This document shows positions 47,099 to 56,346 of a stretch of 64,000 bases of DNA, piece after piece (positions within the stretch are counted from its first letter, which is position 1; every line of letters begins with the position of its first letter). This DNA is from Bog-473 sp963745175 (GTDB lineage: Bacteria > Actinomycetota > Acidimicrobiia > Acidimicrobiales > RAAP-2). Both the position numbers and the translations under genes were made by a program. Below the pieces are notes generated by a model, which worked only from the letters and a program-made list of their open reading frames with translations, had not been told where the DNA came from and made no database searches. Where the stretch lies: assembly GCA_963745175.1 (NCBI GenBank), contig CAVUWK010000013.1, forward strand, positions 66,947 through 130,946, read 5' to 3'.

Positions 47099-48215
47099 TC
47101 AGCGCCGCACCTCGTCGTAGACAGCCTCGAGGCGTGCCGTGGATCGGTGGATGTCGAACAGGGCCGATCGTTCACGCGCGGCGCGGCCGAGCGATGGCCC
47201 GCCTTCCGCCGTCGCCGGCCAGTGCCGCCAAGGCGTCACCGAGCAGATCGGGTCGCCCGGCCGGCACCGTGAGCCCTTCGACCCCCGGGCGGACAGCGTC
47301 GGCCATCCCTCCCACCGCGGTGGCCACCACGGGTAGCCCGAGGGCCAGCGCTTCCATCAACGACACCGGGTAGCCCTCGGCCAGCGACGACAGGGTGAAG
47401 ATGTCGCCGGCGGCCAGCACGTCGAGCGCGTCGGATCGGTAGCCGAGGAGCTGGAAGTCGTCTCCGAGTCCCATCCGAGCGGCCAATGCCCGCACCTCGC
47501 CTTCCAACGGCCCCTGGCCCACCGCAACGACGCGGATCGCCGCGCCGGCGTCGAGGGCCCGGCGGGCCGCCCCGAGGAGGGTCGGGTAGTCCTTGTGGGC
47601 GCGCAGGTTGGCCAGCGTGACCACGACCACCGTGTCATCGCCGACCCCCAGCTCGGCGCGGATCCGCTCCCGACCCGCCCGGTGCGCCGCCGCGTCGTCG
47701 AGATCGATCCCGTGGACCAGGACCTCTGTCCGTCGCCGGAACGGCGCGGGCATGGAGGCCAGGGCCGCCTGCGACACGGCCAACCGGGCGTCGTCAAGGG
47801 GGTAGGTCGAGCGCATTGGCCCAGCGGGTGGCCCGCCCGTAGCCCTCCCAGCTGTTGTGCTCGGTGTAGACGACCGCCGGGCGCCGCCGCCCGAGGGCGT
47901 GCAGGACCGGGCGGGCCACCGCAGCCGGGTAGGGGGCGTGCACGTGGACGACGTCGATCCCAGGTCCACCACCAGCCGGCGCAGCCGTCCCGCCCACCGC
48001 AGGTCGTGTTCGGCCGGACCCTCGAGGCACACCGTTTCCACACCGGCCTCGCCGAGCTCACCGACCAGGTGGTCCTTCTCCGGGAGCAGGTAGGCGGCCG
48101 TGCAGGAGAAGCGGTCGCGGTCGATGGTGCGGGCCAGGGCCACCAGCAGCCGCTCGGCGCCGCCCGGCCCGAGCCCCTTGGTCAGCCACAGGACCCGCTG
48201 CGCACCTTGACCCAC
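47099..48215 (-). CDS. Family 4 glycosyltransferase, multiply frameshifted
   Basis: RVLWLTKGLGPGGAERLLVALAR opens a GT-B fold, with TLANLRAHKDYPTLLGAARRAL, LLGYRSDALDVLAAGDIFTLSSLAEGYPVSLMEALALGLPVV in the C-terminal domain. The segment IDVVHVHAPYPAAVARPVL...YTEHNSWEGYGRATRWANAL (about 47960-47812) is in another frame, and the true end (RSALFDIHRSTARLEAVYDEVRR) needs a third shift near 47195. The start GTG 48215 is 6 bases after a TACTGT box, arguing for a leaderless gene. Confidence 0.78.
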
Positions 48216-48292
48216 GGCCCGACAGTACGCTGCGCCCAGCAGCTCGCCTGGCGACGTCGGGGCGGGCATGGGATCGGCCACGGGGGCAGACA

Positions 48293-50258
48293 ATGTGCGG
48301 CATCGCCGGATTGCTGGACCCGGGCTGGTCGGGGACGGACGAGGAGCTGGCCCGGCTCGCTCGCGCCATGGCCCTGCCCCTGGCCCATCGGGGGCCCGAC
48401 GACGAGGGCACCTGGTGCGACGGCGAGGCCGGGATCGGCTTCGGTCACCGCCGACTGGCCGTCATCGACCTCTCGCCCGCCGGCCACCAGCCCATGGTCT
48501 CGGCCGACGGCCGCTGGGTCGCCACGTACAACGGCGAGTGCTACAACGCCGCCGAGCTGCGGGCCGCCCTGCCGGACCGGGGCCGGGGCCTCAAGGGCCA
48601 CTGCGACACCGAGGTGGTGGTGGAGGCGGTGGCCGCCTGGGGCCTGCGCCCGACCCTCGAGCGGCTCGATGCGATGTTCGCCCTGGCCCTGTGGGACCGC
48701 CGTGACCGCGTCCTGCACCTGATCCGGGACCGCCTGGGCGAGAAGCCGCTCTACTACTCGGTGCATGGGCGGCGTCGTCCTCTTCGGCTCGGAGCTGCGC
48801 GCGCTCCTGGCCCACCCCCGGTTCAGCCGGGAGATCGACCGGCGGGCGCTGGCCCTCCTGCTGCGCCTCAACTACATCCCGGCCCCCCTGACCATCTTCA
48901 CCGGGGCGCGGAAGCTGGCCGCCGGCACGCTGGTCAGCCTGCGCCCAGGCCAGCGCGGCTGGCCCGAGCCCGAGGTCTGGTGGGACTTTCCCGCCGCGGC
49001 CCGGACCGCCATGGCGGCCCGACCGCCCGACGGACGATGACGGGGGCGCCCTCGACCAGCTCGAGGCGGTGCTGGCCGAGGCCGTGTCCCGCCGCCTGGT
49101 CGCCGATGTCCCCATCGGCACCTTCCTGTCCGGCGGCATCGACTCCACCCTGGTCACCGCGCTGGCCCAGGCCGCGTCCCCGGGACCGGTGCGCACCTTC
49201 ACGGTGGGCTTCGCCGGCCAGGGGCTCGACGAGGCGGACCACGCGGAGGCGGTGGCCCGGCATCTCGGCACCGCCCACACCCGGATCGACCTGACGGCGG
49301 ACGATGCCCTGAACCTCGTGCCCCACCTCGGTCGTCACTACGACGAGCCCTTCGCCGACCCGTCCCAGTTGCCCACCCTCCTCATGTGCCGGGAGGCCAG
49401 CCGCCACGTCACCGTGGCCCTGTCGGGGGACGGCGGAGACGAGGCATTCGGCGGGTACCGGCGCTACACGGCGGGGTCCGTCCTCAGCCGGCGGGTGCTG
49501 CCCCTGCCCCGGCGCCGTGCGTCGGGCCGCCGCCGGCGCGCTCGACGCGGTGCCCGGCGCGGTGTGGGACGGCATCGGACGCGGCGCCCAGCGACTCCGG
49601 TCCGCCCCGGCCGGGGCAGACCTCGGCACCCGCGCCCACAAGCTGGCCCGCCTGCTGGCGGCCCGGTCGTCTCGCCAGGTCTACATGAGCCTGGTCTCGG
49701 CGTGGGACGACGCCGAAACGGTCGTCGCTGGGGGCTCCCGACTCGCCCTGGAGCGGTCCGCCACCCCTCGGCGGCCTGGTGGGAACGCCGGCCGAGGAGA
49801 TGATGGCCTGGGACACGCTCTCGACGCTGCCCGACGAGATGTTGGTCAAGGTCGACCGGGCCAGCATGGCCTTCGGCCTCGAGGTGCGGCCCCCGCTGGT
49901 CGACCACAAGGTGGTGGAGGCGGCCTGGAACCTGCCCCCGTCCCTGCGGATCAGCGGGGGAGTGGGCAAGCGGGCCCTGCGGCTCCTCGTCGAGCGGCAC
50001 GTGCCCCGCCACCTGGTCGATCGGCCCAAGACGGGCTTCGATCCCCCCCTGGGCGTCTGGCTGCGCGGGCCGTTGCGGGACTGGGCCGAGGACCACCTCT
50101 CCGAGTCCCGTCTGCGGAACCAGGGCTTCTTCGATCCGGTGGCGGTGCGAGCCTGCTGGGACGCGCACCAGGCCGGGCGACCCGGCCTCGAATATCCGCT
50201 CTGGGCCGTCCTGGCCTTCGAGGCCTGGCTCGACGAAACGGGGGCACCAGCCGACTGA
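48293..50258 (+). CDS. Asparagine synthetase (glutamine-hydrolysing) family, multiply frameshifted
   Basis: The start MCGIAGLLDPGW has the catalytic Cys2 of class II amidotransferases; RRLAVIDLSPAGHQPM and YNGECYNAAELR follow. The synthetase part has FLSGGIDSTLVTALA (ATP PPi-loop), LSGDGGDEAFGGYRRY, DEMLVKVDRASMAFGLEVRPPLVD and RPKTGFDPPLGVWLRG. At least four shifts (near 48762, 49035, 49505 and 49765) break the frame. In glycan loci such enzymes may amidate uronic acids; in lasso-peptide clusters a homologue forms the ring. The context is discussed in the findings. Confidence 0.88.
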
Positions 50259-50313
50259 GGGCGGCCCTGCTCGAGTCCGGCCATCGTTCCGACGCCGTCA
50301 CAGGCCCATCTGT

Positions 50314-51285
50314 TCACCGGGCCGGCCACCCGCGCAGGAACGTGTCCAAGTCCTTCATGCGTGTGTCCCACGTGTGTCTTGTTGCACACAGTTGGAGGCC
50401 GGCCTGCGCGATCTCACGGAGTCGAGGAGCGTCTCCCAGGTACGCGTGACATTTCTCGACCAATTCGTCGAAGTCGGTCCACGTCACCACCGTTTGTCCA
50501 TCGATGAAGCCAAGATCTTCCAATTCTGGAAGTGCGTCGCAGAAGACAGCGCAGCCAGCGCCTGCCCCTTCGAAGAGTTTGAGCATTGGTTCCGGCCCAT
50601 GCGCAAGCCTGAGTCCCCACTCGGGGTTGAGCTTGCGCAGCGCTCTGTGCAGCTTGGTCCGCGTGCCATTCGAGAGGGTGCCCACGATGAGGGACCGGTA
50701 CTCGTTCAGCCGGTCGTTGAGTGCCGCATAGGGGGCCTCTATATGGTCGACGGAGATACCGTCGCGTCGCAGCCGGTGCAACATCGCCTGACGTGAGACG
50801 TACAGCGTGCCGAAATGACACATGCCCTCACGCTGCTTGCCGAGATCGAAGAAATGTCTTGGCTCGTAGGCCTTGGGCCACCAATACGTCGAAACGCCGG
50901 CGAGCTCCAGTGTGGCGGAGACCTCTTTGCCTGTGCAGAGGAGCGCGTCAAAACCATGTCGCGCGAACGTCTCCGGCCATGCCCGGTTGGGGCGTCCGAA
51001 GCCAAGGGACAGACAGAACTGCCAAGCGTCCTCGTCGTAAAGGAGTCGCGGTCCTGAGTAGCCACCCCAGTCCACGGGTGGGCCGGCGGCGAGATTGCGG
51101 AAGAGCGTGAAGAAGACGACGGCGTCGTGATCCATGTAGTCCACGACGTGTGCGATCTGAACCTGCTCGGTGCCCTCCGTGATCAGGGGAGTGACGTCAA
51201 ACTGCCGCCCAAACGCCGCGAATACCGGCAACGTCGTGTGCGCCTTCTCTGTGACGACGATCAGACGGAGTTGGCTTGCTGGCAA
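50314..51285 (-). CDS. CgeB-like glycosyltransferase
   Basis: A 323-residue protein with a GT-B-like C-terminal half: YVSRQAMLHRLRRDGISVDHIEAPY, GPEPMLKLFEGAGAGCAVFCDALPELEDLGFID and FDELVEKCHAYLGDAPRLREIAQAG, as in the CgeB/Glyco_trans_1_2 group. The start codon is TTG. The gene is visibly less GC-rich than its neighbours and has no frameshift, so it may be a later acquisition. Confidence 0.72.
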   Translation of the reverse strand: MPASQLRLIVVTEKAHTTLPVFAAFGRQFDVTPLITEGTEQVQIAHVVDYMDHDAVVFFTLFRNLAAGPPVDWGGYSGPRLLYDEDAWQFCLSLGFGRPNRAWPETFARHGFDALLCTGKEVSATLELAGVSTYWWPKAYEPRHFFDLGKQREGMCHFGTLYVSRQAMLHRLRRDGISVDHIEAPYAALNDRLNEYRSLIVGTLSNGTRTKLHRALRKLNPEWGLRLAHGPEPMLKLFEGAGAGCAVFCDALPELEDLGFIDGQTVVTWTDFDELVEKCHAYLGDAPRLREIAQAGLQLCATRHTWDTRMKDLDTFLRGWPAR

Positions 51286-51392
51286 CAGTCGCCCTTGTCA
51301 AGGTTTCCAATTCTTTCGACGTTCGACTCCTGAACGTCGGGCCCGGCGGGTGCCGGCAGAAGCAGTCGCCAGCGTGCCACAGATTGCGAACA

Positions 51393-51407
51393 CGTTTCGG
51401 CGAAACG
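51393..51407. promoter_or_regulatory. 15-base palindrome between two glycan genes
   Basis: CGTTTCG-G-CGAAACG is perfectly symmetric and lies about 10 bases past the stop of the epimerase gene (minus strand). It could be an operator for the next minus-strand gene or part of a terminator; no T-run follows. Confidence 0.35.
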
Positions 51408-51416
51408 ACGTTCCGG

Positions 51417-52343
51417 TCAGACGTCGGTCAACCAGGCCACCGTCCGGGCCAGCCCGTCTTCGAATCCGATCTCGGCGTTCCAACCCAGTTCGGCGTGGGC
51501 CAACGCACAATCGGCCCGGCTCCGGCGCACGTCGCCGGCCCGCGGTGCCACGTGGCGCGGCGCCACGGAGACGCCGAGCAGTCGCTGGAGGGCGTCCAGC
51601 AGCTCCAAGAGGGAGTGTTCGTCCTCGGCGCCGACGTTGTAGGCGCGCCCTGCGCACACCTCGGCCGCCGCGCCCGCGGCGGCCACAAAGGCCGCAACGG
51701 TGTCGTCCACGTAGGTGAAGTCCCTGCTTTGGAGGCCGTCACCATGCACCTCGGGGGAGCGACCCGCACGCAGCGCGTCAATGAAGATCGGGATCACCGC
51801 GGCGTAGATGCTGTCGGGACGCTGGCGGGGGCCGAACACGTTGAAGGGGCGGAGCGACACGGTCTCGAGCCCGTGCAGCTCCCAGTAGACGCGGGCGTAG
51901 TGCTCGGCGGCCAGCTTGGAGACGGCGTAGGGCGAGCGGGGGAGGAGGGGTGCCGATTCGGGCGTCGGGGTCACCGCGGCCCCGCCGTAGATCGACGAGG
52001 ACGACGTGGAGACCACCCGCCGCACGCCCGCCTGGCGCGACGCGTCGAGCACCGTCAGTGTGCCGGCCGTGTTGGCCCGGTCCGTGGCCAGGGGCTCATG
52101 CACCGACCGCAGCACAGCCCGCGCCGCCGCCAGGTGGAACACCACCTCCACCCCTTCGACAGCGGCAGCGACCACGTCCGGATCGGCTACGTCGCCCACG
52201 ACCAGGCGGGCCTCGGCATTGAGGTTGGCGGCGTCGCCGGTGCTCAGGTCGTCGAGCACCACCACCTCGTGCGCGTCACCGACGAGCGCATCCACCAGGT
52301 TGGAGCCGATGAAACCGGCACCGCCGGTGACGAGAGCACGCAT
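51417..52343 (-). CDS. NAD-dependent epimerase (UDP-glucose 4-epimerase-like)
   Basis: A 308-residue SDR: MRALVTGGAGFIGSNLVDAL, VFHLAA, STSSSSIYGG, SPYAVSKLAAEHYARVYWELHG with the Tyr-x3-Lys pair, and LRPFNVFGPRQRP. This is the GalE/WbpP-like extended SDR group that epimerises UDP-hexoses or UDP-HexNAc. It is the last clear sugar-nucleotide gene of the locus. Confidence 0.9.
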   Translation of the reverse strand: MRALVTGGAGFIGSNLVDALVGDAHEVVVLDDLSTGDAANLNAEARLVVGDVADPDVVAAAVEGVEVVFHLAAARAVLRSVHEPLATDRANTAGTLTVLDASRQAGVRRVVSTSSSSIYGGAAVTPTPESAPLLPRSPYAVSKLAAEHYARVYWELHGLETVSLRPFNVFGPRQRPDSIYAAVIPIFIDALRAGRSPEVHGDGLQSRDFTYVDDTVAAFVAAAGAAAEVCAGRAYNVGAEDEHSLLELLDALQRLLGVSVAPRHVAPRAGDVRRSRADCALAHAELGWNAEIGFEDGLARTVAWLTDV

Positions 52344-52436
52344 CGCAGCAGTCTGCCCGTTCGGACGAGGCAGGGTGGCGAACCCCGGGGCCGGCCGCCG
52401 GCAGGTCGTTGGTGCAGCCGGGGCGGTGGGCCCTCC

Positions 52437-54530
52437 TCAGGCCTCGCTCTTGGCGAGGGAACCCAAAAGATGCTCGGGGACCGAGTCGTAGTGGTCGTAG
52501 GTCGCCGTGAAGAAGCCCCGGCCGCCGGTGATGGCCCGCAGGTCCACCGCGTAGCGGGTGATCTCGGCCGTCGGCACGGTGGCCACCACGGTCTGGAAGC
52601 CCGCCTGGTCGGCCGCATCGGTGCCGACGATGCGGGCCCGTCGGGAGGTGAGGTCGCCCATCACGTCGCCCTGGCACTCGTCGGGGACGGTGACCTCGAG
52701 CCTGGAGATCGGCTCCAGCACGATCGGCCCCGCCTCGGCCATGGCCGTCCGGATGGCGAGCGCCGCGGCCATCTTGAAGCTCACCTCGTTGGAGTCGACG
52801 GAGTGCGCCTTGCCATCGTCGACCGTGACGGCCACGTCCACGATCGGGTAGCCGTAGACGCCGCCCTGCTCGAAGGTCTCGAGCACGCCCTTCTCCACGG
52901 CCGGGATGTACTGGCGCGGGATGGCCCCTCCCACGACCTCGTCGCGGAAGGCGAAGCCCTCCCCCCGGTCCAGGGGCTCGAGGCGCAGGTGGCACACGCC
53001 GAACTGGCCGTGCCCGCCCGACTGCTTCTTGTGCTTGCCTTCGGCCTCGGCCGTCTTGGTGATCGTCTCGCGGTAGGGGATCCGCAGCTCCTCGCGCTCG
53101 ACGTGCACGTTGCACTTGCGCTCCAACCGCTCCACCGTGACCGCCAGGTGCACCTCGCCGCTGACCCCGAGGATCGTCTGGTGCGTCTCGTCGTCGCGGG
53201 TGACCGTCAGCGACGGGTCCTCGTCGCACATGCGCTGCAGGGCGGACATCAGCTTGTCGTCGTCGGCCCGGGTGGCCGGCTTGACCGCCACCTGCAGCGC
53301 CGGCGTCGGCAGCGTCGGCGGCGCCACCACGACGGGTTGGCCCTTGGGGGCGAGGGTGTCGCCGGTGCGGGTCCCGTTGAGGCGGGGGATGGCGACGAAG
53401 TCGCCGGCGGCGACGCTCGTGGCCGGTGCCGTGGTGTGGCCGGCGATGCTCTGCAGCGCGTGCAGGCGCTCCTCTTCCCGCGTGCGCGTGTTGACGAGGA
53501 CGGCGTCGGGCTGCAGCGTGCCCGAGACCACCTTGCAGAGGGACATCTTGCCGGTGTGGCCGTCGTTGAAGGTCTTGGTCACCGTGAGGAGGGTCAGGCC
53601 GCCCGGGTCGCAGGGGATCTCGGCCATCTCGGTGCCCGCGCTGGCCAGGAGCGGCGGCCGTGACCCCGGGCTGGGGCACAGCTCCTCGATCAGCCGGGCC
53701 AGCCGGTCGACGCCCACCCCGCTGGCGGCCGAGCAGCACAGGACCGGGAACACGCTGGCCGAGGCGACGCCACCGGCCAGGCTCTTCTCGAGCTCGGTGT
53801 AGTCGAGCGTCTCCCCGTTGAGGTAGCGCTCCATGAGATCGTCGTCGCCGACCACGATGCCCTCGACCAGCTGCTCGTGGATGACGTGTTCCTCGTCGAC
53901 GAGCTCGTCGGGGATGGGCCCCTCGTGCCCCATCGGGGGCACGGTGCCGTCGACGGGCGCGCCGGCGGCGGGCGTGTCGTAGTGGGTGGCGGTGTCGTCG
54001 AGCAGGTCGATCACCCCGTGGAAGTCGGCCTCGTGCCCGATCGGCAGCTCCACCGGGGCGACGCCGGCACCGAAGGACGCCCGGATCTCGGCGAGGGTGC
54101 GGTCGAAGTCGGCCCGCTCCCGGTCCAGCTTGTTGATGACGATCACCCGGGGCACACCGAGGCGGGCGGCGGCCCGCCAGGCATCCTCGGTCTGGGCCTG
54201 CACGCCGTCGGTCGCGCTGACGACGACGACGGCCAGGTCGACGTTGGCCAGGGCGGTGACCATCTCGCCGGCGAAGTCCGCGTAGCCGGGAGTGTCGAGG
54301 AGGTTGACCTTGACCCCGTTGACCGTGAACGGGGCCAGGCTGGTCGAGATGGACAGCTGGCGCGCCACCTCCTCGGCCTCGAAGTCCATGACGGTGCTGC
54401 CCTTCTCCACCGATCCCCGCCGCGCGATGGATCCCGTGGCGGCCAGGAGCGCCTCGGCGAGCGTGGTCTTGCCGGCTCCGTGATGGCCGACGAGGGCGAC
54501 GTTGCGGATAGCGGTCGGGTCGTGTGGCAC
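52437..54530 (-). CDS. Elongation factor G-like GTPase (EF-G2 type)
   Basis: A 697-residue GTPase. G1 is GHHGAGKTT, G3 DTPGYADF and G4 NKLD; EF-G domains II-V follow, including KQSGGHGQFGVCHLRLEP and the C-terminal GRGFFTATYDHYDSVPEHL. The effector-loop region (RGSVEKGSTVMDFEAEEVARQLSISTSL) matches the actinobacterial EF-G-like paralogue rather than canonical FusA, and no ribosomal-protein genes flank it. The start is GTG 54530 after a GGAGGA site. Confidence 0.88.
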   Translation of the reverse strand: MPHDPTAIRNVALVGHHGAGKTTLAEALLAATGSIARRGSVEKGSTVMDFEAEEVARQLSISTSLAPFTVNGVKVNLLDTPGYADFAGEMVTALANVDLAVVVVSATDGVQAQTEDAWRAAARLGVPRVIVINKLDRERADFDRTLAEIRASFGAGVAPVELPIGHEADFHGVIDLLDDTATHYDTPAAGAPVDGTVPPMGHEGPIPDELVDEEHVIHEQLVEGIVVGDDDLMERYLNGETLDYTELEKSLAGGVASASVFPVLCCSAASGVGVDRLARLIEELCPSPGSRPPLLASAGTEMAEIPCDPGGLTLLTVTKTFNDGHTGKMSLCKVVSGTLQPDAVLVNTRTREEERLHALQSIAGHTTAPATSVAAGDFVAIPRLNGTRTGDTLAPKGQPVVVAPPTLPTPALQVAVKPATRADDDKLMSALQRMCDEDPSLTVTRDDETHQTILGVSGEVHLAVTVERLERKCNVHVEREELRIPYRETITKTAEAEGKHKKQSGGHGQFGVCHLRLEPLDRGEGFAFRDEVVGGAIPRQYIPAVEKGVLETFEQGGVYGYPIVDVAVTVDDGKAHSVDSNEVSFKMAAALAIRTAMAEAGPIVLEPISRLEVTVPDECQGDVMGDLTSRRARIVGTDAADQAGFQTVVATVPTAEITRYAVDLRAITGGRGFFTATYDHYDSVPEHLLGSLAKSEA

Positions 54531-54651
54531 CTGGTCCTCCGTCCTCCGTCCGTTCAGGTGGGCCTGAACCGGCTCGTTGGATCCGAGTGTACGGCCCCCC
54601 GCGACGTGCCGCTCGGGCGCCCTCTTCGGGGGGGGTGCCGGCCCGTTTGGC

Positions 54652-55488
54652 TCAGCCGGGGCCCGGGCCCGGGGCGGCGCGGTCGCCCGGTCCCGTCCGG
54701 GCCGCCAGCGCGGCGTCGTACTCGTGGCGGACCGAGTAACGGATGAAGAGGCCGATCGTGTCCACGAGGAGGAGCCACACGGCCTTGAGCGAGATCGTGC
54801 TCCCGAACCGATGCTCGATGCGCACCGGGGCCTCGACGATCCGGGTGTAGCCGAGCCGACGGGCGAGCACGAGCAGCTCGAGGTCGAGCGCGAAGCGGCT
54901 CTCGCGCAGGAGCGGGAGCACGTCGGCGATCACCCTGCGGTCCACCAGCTTGATCCCGACCTGGGTGTCCTTGACGTGCAGGCGGAAGAGCAGCGCGATG
55001 AGGTGCTGGTACCCCCACGAGTACAGGCGGCGCAGCGGCGGGTAGTGCACCGAGGAGTCGGGGTGGCGCTTGCTCCCGATGATGATGTCGGGCTCCATCG
55101 ACTGCATGATGGAGACGAAGGGTGCGAGCAGCTCGGGGGAGATGTCGCCGTCCGCATCGATGAAGCCGAGATAGCGCCCCCGCCCCATGCCGAGCCCGGC
55201 CCGCAGCGCGTGCCCCTTCCCGACGTTCGTGGCGAACGACACGCGTCGGACGACGCTCTCGGGGAAGCCCTCGAGCGTGAAGGGGCTGCCGTCGGTGGAG
55301 CCGTCCGACACCGTGATGATCTCGAAGGTCATGCCCGACGCCGCCAGCACCCGCACCATGTCCTCGACCGTGGTGCGCAGGCGGTTTCCCGGGTTGTAGT
55401 ACGGAACGACGATCGAGACGTCGAGGGTGGGATCGGGGAGCACGGGTCGGGGCGCTGCCGCACTCCTCGGCTCGGACACCGGCACCAT
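54652..55488 (-). CDS. Family 2 glycosyltransferase, dolichyl-phosphate glycosyltransferase-like
   Basis: A 278-residue GT2 with VSIVVPYYNPGNRLRTTVEDMV, FEIITVSDGSTDGS, KGHALRAGLGMGRGRYLGFIDADGDISPELL and a C-terminal hydrophobic segment (AVWLLLVDTIGLFIRY). Such enzymes charge polyprenyl phosphate with a hexose or act near the membrane. The ATG at 55488 is chosen; an open frame runs further upstream. Confidence 0.85.
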   Translation of the reverse strand: MVPVSEPRSAAAPRPVLPDPTLDVSIVVPYYNPGNRLRTTVEDMVRVLAASGMTFEIITVSDGSTDGSPFTLEGFPESVVRRVSFATNVGKGHALRAGLGMGRGRYLGFIDADGDISPELLAPFVSIMQSMEPDIIIGSKRHPDSSVHYPPLRRLYSWGYQHLIALLFRLHVKDTQVGIKLVDRRVIADVLPLLRESRFALDLELLVLARRLGYTRIVEAPVRIEHRFGSTISLKAVWLLLVDTIGLFIRYSVRHEYDAALAARTGPGDRAAPGPGPG

Positions 55489-55564
55489 CACCTCACGTGC
55501 GCCCCGCGTCACAGCGGGGGAATCTCGGTTGGCGAGGCTACCCGACGGTCCCGCCGGCCAAGGG

Positions 55565-56074
55565 TCAGAAGCCAGCGCCACCGCTCCCGATCCCGCTGCT
55601 GCCGCTGCTGCCGCTGCTGCCGGTGCTGCCGCTGCTGCCGCTGCTCTTCGAGCCGGTGCTGGTCGTGGCCGGCGCGGCGCCGACGGAGAGCCCGGCGACG
55701 GCGATGTTCTGGTTCATGCCCAGCATCTTGTGTCCCGGCACGGGGCAGAAGACGTCGTAGGTGCCCTTCTTCAGCGTCACCGTGAGCTTGGTGGTCTGGC
55801 CCGGCTGGATGTCCTTCGTCGTCGCATTGGAGAGCCCCGGCCCCGTGATCTGGAGCGCGTGGGTCGTCTGGCCCTTGTTCACGGCCACGAAGACGTAGCG
55901 GCCCGCCGTGAACGTCTTCTTGGAGAGGGCGATGTGGAAGTCGGTCTCGACGGCCTTGACCGTGGTGGTGCTCGAGGAGGCGCCGGCCGGCGCCGCCATC
56001 ACGGCCTCGAGGGAGGCGGCGGCGCCTGCGGCGGCGACGAGGGCGCCAAGCGCGGCGTTGCGGATTGAGTGCAT
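55565..56074 (-). CDS. Secreted cupredoxin-like copper protein
   Basis: A 169-residue exported protein. A signal peptide spans about residues 1-30. The core (KTFTAGRYVFVAVNKGQTTHALQITG, then GTYDVFCPVPGHKMLGM) has the type-1 copper ligands His, Cys, His and Met. The tail is low-complexity (GSSGSTGSSGSSGSSG), encoded by a GCTGCTGCC-type repeat. It is probably an electron carrier or copper-binding protein outside the membrane. Confidence 0.85.
   Translation of the reverse strand: MHSIRNAALGALVAAAGAAASLEAVMAAPAGASSSTTTVKAVETDFHIALSKKTFTAGRYVFVAVNKGQTTHALQITGPGLSNATTKDIQPGQTTKLTVTLKKGTYDVFCPVPGHKMLGMNQNIAVAGLSVGAAPATTSTGSKSSGSSGSTGSSGSSGSSGIGSGGAGF
55592..55650. repeat. GCTGCTGCC-type tandem repeat in the cupredoxin gene
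   Basis: About 60 bases of short CTG/CCG-type repeats encode the Gly/Ser tail. The tract could change length by slippage without shifting the frame, because units are multiples of three. Confidence 0.6.
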
Positions 56075-56101
56075 GGGGTCCTTTGCGATCGTTGTTGCTC
56101 G

Positions 56102-56129
56102 GATGTCACCTGTGTGATGTGACCTGTGT
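56102..56129. repeat. Tandem 14-base repeat upstream of the cupredoxin gene
   Basis: GATGTCACCTGTGT (56102-56115) and GATGTGACCTGTGT (56116-56129) are adjacent and differ at one base. They lie 28-55 bases upstream of the minus-strand ATG at 56074, a likely operator position. Confidence 0.55.
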
Positions 56130-56346
56130 GGGTACGGTGCAGGGGGCGTCCGGGATTGACCCGGCGCCCCGGTCCCGCGCTGTGACCAGGAGTTCGAATG
56201 CGTTCCGGGCACGGCCGGCGGCCTGAACGGCTTGTCCAACGGCCGTGGCCACGGTCGGGAGGGCCCCCAGGTTTCGGGGACCGGATGGTAAACTCTTGGC
56301 GACAGCGCCGGAACCCTGTCCCGGGCCGCGCACGACGAGGAGCTTC

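Noticed and set aside
42207..50258. A classical lasso-peptide cluster
   Set aside because: PqqD, kinase, nucleotidyltransferase and AsnB homologues are present, but no B2-type transglutaminase-like protease or precursor peptide was found, so only a looser module is claimed.
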